A DNA stretch of 64,000 bases from Glaciozyma antarctica PI12 (taxonomy: Eukaryota; Basidiomycota; Microbotryomycetes; Kriegeriales; Camptobasidiaceae): positions 356,826 through 420,825 of the forward strand of contig KZ627147.1 of the NCBI GenBank assembly GCA_002917775.1. The letters are read 5' to 3'. Below are positions 32,421 through 42,972 of this stretch, in pieces; position 1 is the first letter of the stretch, and every line of letters starts with the position of its first letter. Position numbers and translations under genes: made by a program. The notes beneath the pieces are model-generated. The model was not told the origin of the DNA and ran no database searches. It saw only the letters and a program-made list of their open reading frames with translations.

Positions 32421-33749
32421 ATGAGTCGCTCCTACGATCGCGCTCTCACCGTCTTCAGGTGTGCCTCCCTCCCCCGTCCTCATCCCACCCTCACTAACCC
32501 CTTCCGACAGCCCCGATGGCCACCTCTTCCAAGTACTTCCTCCCCCCCTCCCATCCTCGGCGGAGCTAATAACGAACGCAGGTCGACTACGCCCTCGAAG
32601 CTGTCCGCAAGGGGACTTGTGCTGTCGGTGTTAGGGGCAAGGATTGTGTGATCCTGGCGGTCGAGAAGAAGAGTGTGTTGCAGTTGCAGGACCCGAGGAC
32701 GGTGCGCAAGACGGCGATGCTGGATGATCATGTTTGCTTGGGATTTGCAGGTACGTAGAGGCTTGCGCGTCGTCGTGGTGGAGCGTCGTGGTGGAGGTGG
32801 AGGGCGGATGGTGGATGGTGCTTGGCGTAAGGCGCTATAGGCTACGCAGGCAGTGACTGGAAGCAGGGGGATGCGACGGGACGGTGGCAGCTCAGCAACA
32901 CCCTCGAACTCGCACTAAACTCTCCCCCTCTCTCTCCCTCACAGGCCTAACAGCCGACGCTCGCATCCTCATCGACCGCGCACGAATCGAGTGCCAGTCC
33001 CACCGTCTCACCGTCGAAGACCCCCGTCTCAGTCGAGTACATCACTCGCCACATCGCCCAGATCCAGCAGGTCCGTCTTTCCGCCCCTCTCGCTCTCGAG
33101 GAGAAAGCTAACGACGAACGGGGCGCGCAGAAGTACACGCAGAGTGGAGGAGTTCGACCTTTTGGAATCTCGTGCCTCATCGTAGGATTCGACCACGATG
33201 ACCCCACTCCTCGCCTCTACATGACCGAGCCTAGCGGTATCTTCAGCGCCTGGAAGGTCCGTCCCCTCTCTCCTCTCCTCCTCCCTTTCTCACTCCTTGC
33301 GCAGGCGAACGCGATCGGACGTTCGAGCAAGACGGTCCGAGAGTTCCTCGAGAAGGCGTGGAAGCCCGATATGGAGCAGGACGAGAGCATCAAACTCGCG
33401 GTTAAGAGCTTGCTCGAGGTCGTACAGACTGGGGCGAAGAACATTGATTTGGCGGTCATGGAGGGGTTCGGTCAGGTTCGCGTGAGTCGTCCTTCTCCCG
33501 TCTCCCTCCCTCCTCCCTCCTACCCTCCTCCCTCCCACCGCCTCCTCTACACGCTTTCGCCCCCAACGAATACGAGACTGACGCCACGAATCGCAGAACC
33601 TCACGCTCGAAGAGATCACCAAAGTCGTTGCCGAGATCGAGAAGGAGAAGGAGGTCGAAGCGGAGAAGAAGAAGAACCGACTCGCAGCGACGGCCGCGAG
33701 TAGGGAGGCGATGCTGGCTGGGACCGGAGTCGACGCTCCTGCTGAGTAG
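32421..33749 (+). CDS. PRE6: 20S proteasome subunit alpha-4
   Basis: Alpha-ring subunit of the 20S core (PSMA7/Pre6). [24 protein letters not shown] is the signature N-terminus of alpha subunits (YDR..T.FSP.G.L.QV.YA). Then come [100 protein letters not shown] and [20 protein letters not shown]. The C-terminal helix [20 protein letters not shown] runs into a Lys-rich tail. A single-base break sits in a run of five C at 33021-33025: with four C the sequence reads [12 protein letters not shown], exactly the family pattern; with five the frame is lost. This subunit is essential or strongly conserved in fungi, so the extra C is most likely a homopolymer error. Introns are at about 32459-32510, 32535-32580, 32751-32944, 33072-33130, 33258-33304 and 33483-33597. 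Confidence 0.95.
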
Positions 33750-33904
33750 TGGAAATTGAGTGCTGTGATCCGAGTTGGTGAGGTGGCGAGGGACTGCTCT
33801 CGTGCGTTGATCTGCTCGCTCTCGCTTTCCTACCGTTCGTCTGCGTCGGGACCGAGTGCATTGCGCTATAACGAAGGTGGGTATCCAAATCCGCTGCTCT
33901 CTCC

Positions 33905-36469
33905 TCAATGCGCCGCCTTGATCATATCCGCCGCCTTCTCCGCAATCGCATACGCCGCCGTCTGAACATGCGACCCCACATGAATCGGAGCGATGCTGAG
34001 ATCGACGACACGAACGTTCGCAGTACCGTACACGACCAGCTGGGGACTAACGACTCCTCCGTCCTCACGGGGGAGCATCGAAGCCGTCGCGATCGGGTGG
34101 TACCTGCTCTCTCGCATCAGTCACTGCTCGTAGCGAGGGGGAGACAAAGAAACGTACTCGGTACGAACGTTATTCTCGACCCAGGTATTCCATTGCGCCT
34201 GCGTCGACACCGCCAATCCAGGCTCGGCTTCGCTATCGATGAAAGAAGCGAGAGCTGCGGTCTTGCCGAGCTTGCGAATGTATTGGGCCGATTTAGAGAG
34301 GAAGAACTTGTCGACTGGGTGCTGGAGGTCTGGTGGAGGGGGTGTTAGCGAGGAAAAGGGAGCGGGGGAGGGGACGGACATTGCGGGTCGATGGCGGGGT
34401 AAATGAGGGGGTTTGAGGAGGTGATGTGCTATGTGTGCGAAGTGAATTTAGTGGGCAGGCTGAGACGAGAGGGAGGGGACGCACGATGCTGCCGCGGGAG
34501 AAGGAGTGCTGGAGGCAGGTTGCGATACTGAGGTAGCTCGAACCGGCCGTCCCAGCGGAGGCGCCAAAGTAGACGTTGATGCTCAAGAGCCTGTGAATCA
34601 TCTTCAGCATCGCTACGCTCAGTTGGGAAGGAGGGGGACGCACTCGACGATGGGAGAGCCACCGAGGTAGAGAGCGACCTGCTTCAGGAGCTGCCTGACC
34701 GAGATTCCCGTGTGAGGAAGCGCCATGAGCGTGAGAGCCTTGATCTGGTCGACGATCGACAGGAACGAAGGGCCGGTGAGATAAGCGAGCGCGTAGAGGC
34801 ACTGCGTGAGAATGCCAGTTCCAGCTCCGTACGCAGCGAGAGCCTGCGAAGGTAAATTTAGCGGACGAACACGGGCTATGGGAAAGCGGGACGAACAGCG
34901 TTGTAGAAGGTGGGGTTGGTAGAGAGGTCCTCGAGAGAAGTGACGTTGTCCTTGAGCGTGTAGACGACGACGACCGCGGGGTGATCTTGGAGGTTCTCTC
35001 CGACCGCCTTGAGATCGACGACGGTAGAGATTCCGACTGCGTTTGGAGACGCTGTTAGAGGATATAGGAGAGGGATGCGAACTCATAACGCACGAGGGTT
35101 AAGGATCGCAGGATTTCCGACGCCAGAGAGCTCCAGGAGTTGAGGGCTTTGAATGCTGCCTGCCGAGAGGATGACTTCGAGGTTCGCAGTCTGCGCGAAA
35201 ATCAGAAACGACCCAAAGCGAGAAATGCAGCGAGGAACTCACTGCCTTGAGAACGGTACCAGTCGCTCCGCTCGCGACGAAGGAGACGCCACTAGCGACA
35301 GCGGGAGCAGAAGCGCTCGTCGACGGTTTCCAGTCGATCTTGGTGACTTGCGCGCCGGTGAGGAGGACAAGGTTAGGACGAGCGATGTGGGGAGCGACTG
35401 AGTGTCAAAGTTTAGCGCATGTTCGAGAAAGAATCAGGGACGAAGACGCACTGTACGCGCTCTGAGACGTCTCCCTGGTCTGCGTCGCAGGATTGATGCT
35501 GGACGGAGCCCAGCTAACTCCGAAAGCGTCAGGGCTGCTGAGATCCCTCGCGACGGGAATGCCGAGAGAGCGAAGACCGTCGAAGAAGCCCGTGAACTGG
35601 GGCGAGATGAAGGGAGGGTACGAGACGGCGACGGGACCGTTGGTGCCATGAACGGAGGCCGAGTACGCGATCGTCTCGTTCTCAGAGTTGCCGGTAGGTG
35701 CGAAGAAACGCTTGGACTGTGGAGAAGAAGGTAAGTGGGTGGAAAGAACGGTGCGATGAGGAACGAACCTTCTTAAAGTAGGGGACGAGCGAATCGTAGT
35801 CCCATCCAGGGTTGCCGAGCGAGGACCAAGTGTCATAATCTTCCGAGTTTCCTCGCGTTATCGCCATGAAGTTGAGAACCGACGATCCTCCGAGAGCCTG
35901 AGACCGAGGAGACGTTAGCAAGCACGTGGGGTTGGGCTTTGAGGAATGTACGCACCTTGCCGCGGGGCCAGTAAACGGAACGAGAGCTCGCGTTTCCTTG
36001 TGCGACGGTATTGAAGTTCCAGTCGAGGGCGGACTGGAAAGTAGAGCCAGCCTGCGCCGGGATATCGACACCGGGGTTGCCTTCCTGGCTGCGGAGAGGG
36101 GGTGAAGGGAGTCAGCCGCTGCTTCCTTCGCCCGAAGACTCGAGCTTCTGAGCAGGAGTGATCTCAGTGAGAAGTTACGCACAGCGATCCAGCTTCGAGA
36201 ACCAAGACAGTCCTGCTCGCGTCCTCGCTAAGACGCGAGGCCAGCGCGAGACCAGCTGCGGCGAGTTCGAACAGCGTTAGCAGGTGCTTCTCCTTGCAAC
36301 AAGAAGGGAGACACATACCAGTACCTCCACCGACGACGATGTAGTCATAAGGTGTCGCCAGGAGAGCGGTCGCAGCAGGGGAGATGGCGTCGACGGGAGC
36401 GAGAGCCTGCGTCGGCGTAAAGAGCGTGGAGAGAGAGGCCACGAAGGCGACCCGAGAGAGCAGAAGCAT
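33905..36469 (-). CDS. Secreted GMC oxidoreductase (aryl-alcohol oxidase/glucose dehydrogenase-like)
   Basis: FAD flavoenzyme of the GMC family, oxidising an alcohol or sugar substrate not predictable here. The ATG at 36469 gives a signal peptide, [20 protein letters not shown]. The FAD dinucleotide motif [11 protein letters not shown] follows, then [26 protein letters not shown] and [17 protein letters not shown] (GMC signature 1), [33 protein letters not shown] (signature 2), [12 protein letters not shown]-like sequence, [16 protein letters not shown] and, near the end, [20 protein letters not shown] and [20 protein letters not shown]. The two histidines in YHP and in IHVGSH fall where the catalytic His and His/Asn pair of the family sits. 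At least ten introns. It shares sequence with the relic at 21105 but lacks two of the introns seen there. Extracellular location is inferred from the signal peptide. Confidence 0.9.
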
Positions 36470-37279
36470 CTTGAAGGGCGGTTCGGAAGTTATGGTAGGA
36501 GCAAGAGCAGCGCGTGGCCGGCAAGGCAAGGGGAGACGCGCGAGAGGGGCTAGCGGTGAAACGCTAGTTTTGACAGGAGATCTCGCCGCTCGCCGGGACG
36601 GAGGTGAGTTGAGTACACAGCCTCCTCGCCTCCACACATCGACGGTATTGCTCAGCACGCTGTTGAGCAGCAATACAATAAGTGGAACACAAGGGAGAGG
36701 AGAAGGGAGACGGCGCTTGACTCCTCGGAGCAGTTTTTCGGGTCCTTTTTAGGGCAACCTCGACTCCTTTTCGCTGCCTCGGTCGAGCTGGGAGCTGGGA
36801 GGCCGAAAGAACGGCGAACGAAGGACGATAAAGACGAGAGGACGCTCTTCGAGTCCCCATCTTCCCCTTCGTCGCTCGCTCATCGCTAGAGGAGACATTC
36901 CTCCTCTTCTCCGATTCCTTGGGCACAGGTTTTCTCTCCGTTCGTGTCTGTTTTTCGTGAGGGGTACTTCCTTACGCACCGTTAATCAGTACCTAGCGAT
37001 ACTCGGCTGAGCACCATCTTCTCGAAAGTCCTCCGCAGCCGCACCCCCTGAGTTCGTTCCCGGCAAGCTCTCTTGCACTGGATAGCGAGCAACAGGCTGG
37101 CGAGGAGGAGCAGCGCTGTAGTCGTGAGGTGTTTGGAACACTCTCCAAAGAGAAGCGCCTGAGAAGCGACCAAATCTGTGAGGACGGAGGGAGATCCGGG
37201 CCTCGCCAAACTCGCCCCCAGCGACTTGCGAACTCGATTTTCGTCCGAGCCTATTGCTCTTCTTCTTCCTTCGCCAGAT
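36470..37279. promoter_or_regulatory. Divergent promoter between GMC and F-box genes
   Basis: About 810 bp. Shows an imperfect inverted repeat around 36650-36670 (gctcagcacgctgttgagc). Several open frames on both strands have no domain. No TATA box is obvious. Confidence 0.4.
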
Positions 37280-38794
37280 ATGATTCCCCAGCTGCCCTAC
37301 GAACTCCTCGTCCAGATCATCAAGGACGCCGCGCGCCTCGTCCCTCAGCAGGATTGGGGAGGCTCCGGCAGCGCCAGATGGCAGAGCAACGATGGAGCGT
37401 CCCAGCTCGCCACAATCTCGAGGGACTGGTACGCTCCGACGCAGTACGTCCTCTACGAATCGGTCACGCTCCTCGGGAGGCACGTCGCCGAAGCCTTTGC
37501 CGCCACAGCAAGTCGACGACCGGATCTTGCGAATCGAGTCAGGAACCTCGTGCTGGGACTCAAGGAGGAGGAAGAATGGACGAGGGAGGACGTAGGACAG
37601 GAGGGGACTTCTCGATCNNNNNNNNNNNNNNNNNNNNNNNNNNNNNNNNNNNNNNNNNNNNNNNNNNNNNNNNNNNNNNNNNNNNNNNNNNNNNNNNNNN
37701 NNNNNNNNNNNNNNNNNNNNNNNNNNNNNNNNNNNNNNNNNNNNNNNNNNNNNNNNNNNNNNNNNNNNNNNNNNNNNNNNNNNNNNNNNNNNNNNNNNNN
37801 NNNNNNNNNNNNNNNNNNNNNNNNNNNNNNNNNNNNNNNNNNNNNNNNNNNNNNNNNNNNNNNNNNNNNNNNNNNNNNNNNNNNNNNNNNNNNNNNNNNN
37901 NNNNNNNNNNNNNNNNNNNNNNNNNNNNNNNNNNNNNNNNNNNNNNNNNNNNNNNNNNNNNNNNNNNNNNNNNNNNNNNNNNNNNNNNNNNNNNNNNNNN
38001 NNNNNNNNNNNNNNNNNNNNNNNNNNNNNNNNNNNNNNNNNNNNNNNNNNNNNNNNNNNNNNNNNNNNNNNNNNNNNNNNNNNNNNNNNNNNNNNNNNNN
38101 NNNNNNNNNNNNNNNNNNNNNNNNNNNNNNNNNNNNNNNNNNNNNNNNNNNNNNNNNNNNNNNNNNNNNNNNNATCAACTGGATCTCGAACCTGCCTTCC
38201 GCCGATTCCTACACCTCCGACCTACGACTATTCGAGCCCACTCGCCTCGTCGCACTCGAATCCCTCGTCGTTACCGCCTCCGAGATCCCAGTGAACGTCC
38301 TCGATCCGCCGTCGGTCAACTCTCTCGAGATCTACTCCTACGACAGCGATGGCCTCAACGACTTCGCAGAGCACTTTTTCGAGGCGTTGCTGAACCCGAA
38401 CGTCGAGCTCAAGGTGCGCTCGTTTCGCTCGTGTCGCTCGGCTGATGCCGTTCGGCGTCGCAGCTGAGGACATTGACGGTGCACGACTTTGAAGAGATCT
38501 GGGGTGAGGGATCATTGCGTGTAGGACGAGGGGGATCTCGTTCCGCTTTGTTGCGGAGCGGGACGTTCATGTGCGTCTTTTTCTTCCTCGTTTTCGCCTT
38601 CGTGTTTCTGAGGGGGGTTGGAGCTGACTTGAGTGTTTGTATTGGGTGTAGGCTTGATAGAGTACTGGTGAGTTTGTCTTGGGAGGGTAGAGTCGAAGGA
38701 GTCGTTGACGTTCGTCGGATCGCAGGCTTTCCTTTTGGGCATACACGGCGACGCCCCTCGTTCTTATGTTCATTCGCTGCTAGAACACAAGTAG
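37280..38794 (+). CDS. F-box/LRR-like protein interrupted by an assembly gap
   Basis: Predicted F-box adaptor. The ATG at 37280 gives MIPQLPYELLVQIIKDAARL, an F-box start (LP.ELL..I), then SQLATISRDWYAPTQYVLYE, the usual second half, and leucine-rich material VRNLVLGLKEEEEW. The sequence is then replaced by N from 37618 to 38173. After the gap it resumes as ESLVVTASEIPVNVLDPPSV, NSLEIYSYDSDGLNDFAEHF and, after an intron (38413-38463), LRTLTVHDFEEIWG. Two further introns (about 38569-38650 and 38667-38727) lead to LDRVLAFLLGIHGDAPRSYV and a stop at 38792-38794. The frame before and after the gap agrees, but the gap length may be a placeholder, so the middle cannot be judged. Substrate unknown. 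Confidence 0.72.
37618..38173. other. Assembly gap (556 N)
   Basis: Uninterrupted run of undetermined bases inside the F-box/LRR-like gene. No coding statement is possible for this segment. Confidence 0.99.
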
Positions 38795-38978
38795 GGCAGA
38801 AATAGAACGTTTACACACTCTTCCAGCCTACGTAAGCTTGGGCTCCGCAAACGCGCCTTCGAGATCAAGGCGGGAACGAGCTACGAAAGCAGAGTGGAAT
38901 CAGCCGCTACGCTCCAAGCTCAAGCTAATCGTGTTTGCGAGCACTTCGTATTAACAAAAGTGACCCTGTCCTCCCCTC

Positions 38979-39737
38979 TCAAGTCTCCTCCTCCTCCGCC
39001 TCACGACTCCCCCTCCCTCCCTCCTCCTCCTCGCCACTCCTCGCCACTCTCCCTCTCTTCCTTTTCGCGAGCTTCGTTCCAAGAAGGACGAGGCTGAAAA
39101 GCCCGACAAAGATCTTCTTCGGGAGCACTGTGGACTTATGTATCAGCTTTCGCCTTTGACAATGAAGGAAACGAGCGCACTGAAGAGGTCAAAGAGGATC
39201 GCGAGAGCTCGAGCGGGACGGACTGCAGAGGGTCATTAGCTTCCTCGCTCTACACAAAGGCAAATAGGACGCACTAGGCCTAGTAGGATGGTTGACCGCC
39301 TGCATACTCATCAGCAACCCTCTCTTCAGCAACTCAGCGAGCTAAACCGACCTTGTGCTGCCTCAACCCCGCCGCATTCCTGAACTGCACCCCCCATCAG
39401 CCCCTCCCCCACACCCCAAGTAGAAAAAGGCACTCACCCACTTTCCACACTCCTCGCACGTCCACCTCGTAACAGGCTGCGCCTCCTCCGGCTCCCTCGC
39501 CGTGCCTCTCCCCTCCCAACTCCTCTGCCGATCTCCTACCGCGCTCTCCCCACCTGAGGAAGTGAGGTTCATAGCGGAGGGAGTGCCGACGTGCTCGGCA
39601 CTCGAGGCGTTGCTGGCGGGGGAGGGGTGGGAAGCGGTGGCGAGGGTGTGCCCGCGCGGATCGAGAGGGGGAGGTGGCGAGATGGGCGGTGGGGGAGGGG
39701 GAGGGGAGATGGGATCGAGGAGGTCTGAGGAGGTCAT
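38979..39737 (-). CDS. C2H2 zinc-finger protein with C-terminal hydrophobic segment
   Basis: Uncharacterised. The ATG at 39737 opens MTSSDLLDPISPPPPPPPIS, a Pro-rich N-terminus, then a Ser/Gly-rich stretch and WTCEECGKW. Splicing (intron 39386-39438, donor gtgagt, branch gctgat) gives VQFRNAAGLRQHK, and the next intron (39298-39350) gives AVNHPTRP. Together this is a complete C-x2-C-x12-H-x4-H finger. Two more introns with good branch points (ending near 39223 and 39131) lead through ALAILFDLF to LPKKIFVGLFSLVLLGTKLA, a probable single membrane helix, then KRKRGR and an acidic Glu/Arg tail, with a stop at 38979-38981. The combination of one C2H2 finger with a C-terminal membrane helix is unusual. 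Function not known; a membrane-tethered regulator is only a guess. Confidence 0.6.
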
Positions 39738-41103
39738 GGTGCCTTAGTTTGAGGATGGAAGAAGACCGAAGAGAAGGAGCCCGAGAAGCGACTTTTTGGG
39801 CGACGAGCGAAGTCCGCGGGAGATTGAGTTGGGTCTCCTGGATGGCAAAGAACGAGAAGGATGGGCTGGTGGAAGAGGCGGATCGAAGAGAACGCTTTGG
39901 GAACCCTCTGTCGACTGCTGTTGAGCGGAGAGCTCTCCCTCTAGTCCGGAGGTCCGCCCAAGCGAGCGAAGGCTCGGCGCTATCTCGCAAGTTTGTCTCC
40001 TGCCAATGCGAGATTGATGCTGAATGGCGGATAATGCAGTGAAGGCAGCTGAAACGAAACTGGAGGAGCAGAAAGGCTGGGCCGAAGAGCAGGCGGACGG
40101 AGGTACGCTGAGGGGAGAGACCACCAATCTGCGACCGCACACCGTCCTCAACGTCGGAACCTCTTCCCAGGAGAGCACTTTCCATGTTCAAGAGCAGTAC
40201 ACACGCCGGCTGCCACGGCGAGATCAGCTGAGGAGTAGCCCAAACACGTCCAAAAGCAGCCTCCCTACTTCGCTGGCCGAACTCGATCTTCCTCCCACGC
40301 AAGAAGCTTTAACTACGTATCACGAGAAGAGCTGAGCGGGTCTACCCCTCGACGCAGCGTTGGAGACTCCCAGTTCGAACGCACGAGCACGAAGCCGATT
40401 GAAGGAGCGACGAGCCGCGAGTAGGGACCACTCGCACACAGAGGGCGAGAGCAGGAGCAGTGTGCCAGAGCAGGATGTACCCACAGCAGCTTGAACGTTC
40501 AGGTTCAAGCAGGAAAGGAGAACGAAGAATTCCTGCTGCTGGGACAGAAAACTGAACTGTGTTTCGCCCAAGATGCTAGCAGTTGGTTTCAGCCTTCAGC
40601 CGTTGAGGTTGAACAGCAAAGCACTTCACTTCGACTCTCTCCTCGGCCAACTCACAGCAACTCCTACGAGGCAGCGCTCCCTCCCAGCCCTCTCACAACC
40701 AACTCCGCCAGAGCAGCCTCACGCTTCAACCTCGCCGGCGCCCACTCCTCACCACGCGACTCCAGCCTCCCCTCCTCCAACTCCAGCGCGACTCCCCCTT
40801 CGTACTCCGTTCAAAAAGTGACCGGCCTGTGATATCGTAGCACAGCTGCTTCCCCAAGGTAAGCACTTCCATCTCTCATCCAGGACCAGGTCGATCCCAT
40901 CGGTGCTCCCGTCTGACGTTGGACGGTGGTCTCGGCGTGTGCTCCTCGAGCGATAGGACCACAGCTCACGCGCTTGTGTCCACAGGCTCTTAGCAGCTTC
41001 TTAGCAGCTTCGTTTAGTCGCGCTCTCCAGCCCGCCCGCCTCCTCCTACACCGCCCTCCTCTCCCCCTCCTCTTCCTCGCCGTCCTCCACCCCTCCTCCA
41101 ACC
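39738..41103. other. Intergenic, possible short gene at 40024-40335
   Basis: 1.37 kb between divergent starts of the zinc-finger gene and CHS7. A plus-strand frame at 40024-40335 begins MADNAVKAAETKLEEQKGWA, which looks protein-like for its first 26 codons and is followed by a possible donor gtacgc, but no convincing downstream exon was found. The stretch 41030-41100 is pyrimidine-rich, typical of the CHS7 5'UTR. Otherwise nothing recognised. Confidence 0.35.
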
Positions 41104-42531
41104 ATGGTCCTCTTCGCCTTTGGAAACTAGCAAGTCGTTCTCTCCATCCCCTCTGAACCATAGCTAACCCTTATCCACAGCGACTGGGCCTGCCGCAACG
41201 TCCCGTCCCTCCCCACCTGCAACCTCTTCTTCCGCCAGCTCCTCGTCAACCCCAAGGACCTCGCTGCGCCCGCCTCAGAGCTCCTCGGTCTCCCTTCCAA
41301 CACCTCTGCCGACTTTGGTACCGCCCTCTCCGAATTCGGCGTAGGCGTTAACCCCGCCTGCCAGATCCTACGAATGGCGGCGGCAGGTGGAGCGGATGGG
41401 AGCCTAGGGAATATCGCCAATATTGCCGTGTGCGGATTGTCGGTCATTATTGCGGTCGTGTTGGCGGTCTTGGCGGGAAGGAGGGCGGCGGCGGTTGGGA
41501 GAGTGGAGATGCGCATCTTGTTCCTGATGTACGCGCTCGTGCAAGGCGCGCAGCTGGTGGATACGGGAGCTTTCTTGAGGGCTGGAAGCACGGCGTTGAC
41601 GTGGGTTAGTGCGGTGCACTTGGGGCTGGTGGTTGGATTGTGAGTGCCTTTTGCGCGGGACTTTCAGCGGGAGGACGATGAGCTAACGACGGCTCCCTGG
41701 TCGCAGCTTCTGGTGCTTGGCATGGGTCGCCTTCCTTTCTCTTCAAGTTGTGGAAGATGGGACTCTCCCCTCGGTCGCCGTGAGTTTCTCCTCTAGCGCC
41801 TATGGGGCGCAGCAGCTAACCCCTCTCCGCCCCTAGCCCATGGTCGCCTTCCTCGTCGTCCTCACCGTCGGAACCTCGTACATCGCTCTTGACATCGGTC
41901 TCACCGTTACGGAATACTTCCTCTCCGACCCCGCTGAAGACCTCCACTCGATTTGGCTCTTCGTCCTCACCATCATCTGGCCCGCTGTCGCCGCGGCGTT
42001 CTACTTTGCGATTCAGCTAGGTGTTGTCGTGCGTGTGCTGAGGGAGAAGAAGCCTTTGCGTGCGTTCTCCTCGCAATGTTTCGGGCGGAGCCGAGGAGCT
42101 GACCCGGGTTCGCAGTGCTCTTCTCGCTCGCGGCGTTCCTCTTCATCCTCTCCCAAGGAGCGTACTACGGCATCAACTACCAAATCTGCAAAGGCACCGA
42201 CGCCAAAGTCGACGGATCCTTCCTCGCTACCCTCCTCGAGACGGGCAGCATCACCGCGCTCTTCGTCGCATGGCGAAGCATCACCGAGGACAGGTCCGTC
42301 TCGTTCTCTCTCCTATTCCTCGCGGCAGCTAACTCCTCTTCACAGCTGGGATGTAAGCACTTCCTTCTAACTCTCTCCCTTCGTCTCCATGCCCTTTTTT
42401 GGCTCTTCGTACCCTCCCAGAGCACGTCGCTCATTCCTTCCCCTTTTTTGGTACCCAGGGAGTCGCGTACATGGACTAATCGCGCGGCGTCGCAGGATTA
42501 CACGATACAGAGCAGCTCGTACCTCATTTGA
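41104..42531 (+). CDS. CHS7: Chitin synthase export chaperone CHS7 homologue
   Basis: ER membrane chaperone needed for exit of chitin synthase Chs3. The ATG at 41104 (MVLFAFGN) meets an in-frame TAG unless a GC-AG intron (41130-41180, donor gcaagt, branch gctaac) is used. It then reads FGNYDWACRNVPSLPTCNLF, the family start (F..D..C....LP.C). Next come the seven hydrophobic segments: IANIAVCGLSVIIAVVLAVL, RILFLMYALVQGAQLVDTGA, WVSAVHLGLVVGLFWCLAWV, MVAFLVVLTVGTSYIALDIG, IWLFVLTIIWPAVAAAFYFA, LLLFSLAAFLFILSQGAYYG and TLLETGSITALFVAWRSITE. The last is followed by EDSW and DDYTIQSSSYLI-stop, close to the conserved ending. Introns also lie near 41641-41706, 41780-41836, 42058-42115, 42293-42343 and 42354-42495. 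The mid-protein EDGTLPS segment matches the family. Confidence 0.92.
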
Positions 42532-42972
42532 GAGGAACGTCGGATCGACGCAGTTTTATGGACAACCCTTCTCTCTCTCCCTTTTCTCTCGTTCTCCCAC
42601 TTTTGGCTCCGTCCCTTATACCCCCTCCTACTACACCCACCCCTACCGCCTTGGATGCCTGTTATACACTTCTAGAGAACCGCATTCGGTCCGTCTGCTG
42701 AGAGGTCTGCGTCGTTTGTTGCTTCAACGCTTAGCGCCTGCTCGTTCCTCCCTCCTCAAACCTCTCGTTAAGCTGAGAGCCTCAACGCTTCTGCGGTACT
42801 TTCTCAGAAAGTAGAAAAGCTTGCTTAGAAGCAGAGGAAGCCGATTCGCCAGCGCGGTCGATCCCGTATCCCAACCGACCTCCGGAGTCCGGAGGAAGCT
42901 CACTCGATCTCGCTTCGCCGGATCGCAGACGTGCAAATTACAAGCGCCAGATTCTACCTCTACTTCCTCACC
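42532..42972. other. Convergent spacer CHS7 / bZIP
   Basis: 441 bp between two 3' ends. Only short chance frames are present; no RNA gene or repeat seen. Confidence 0.4.
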
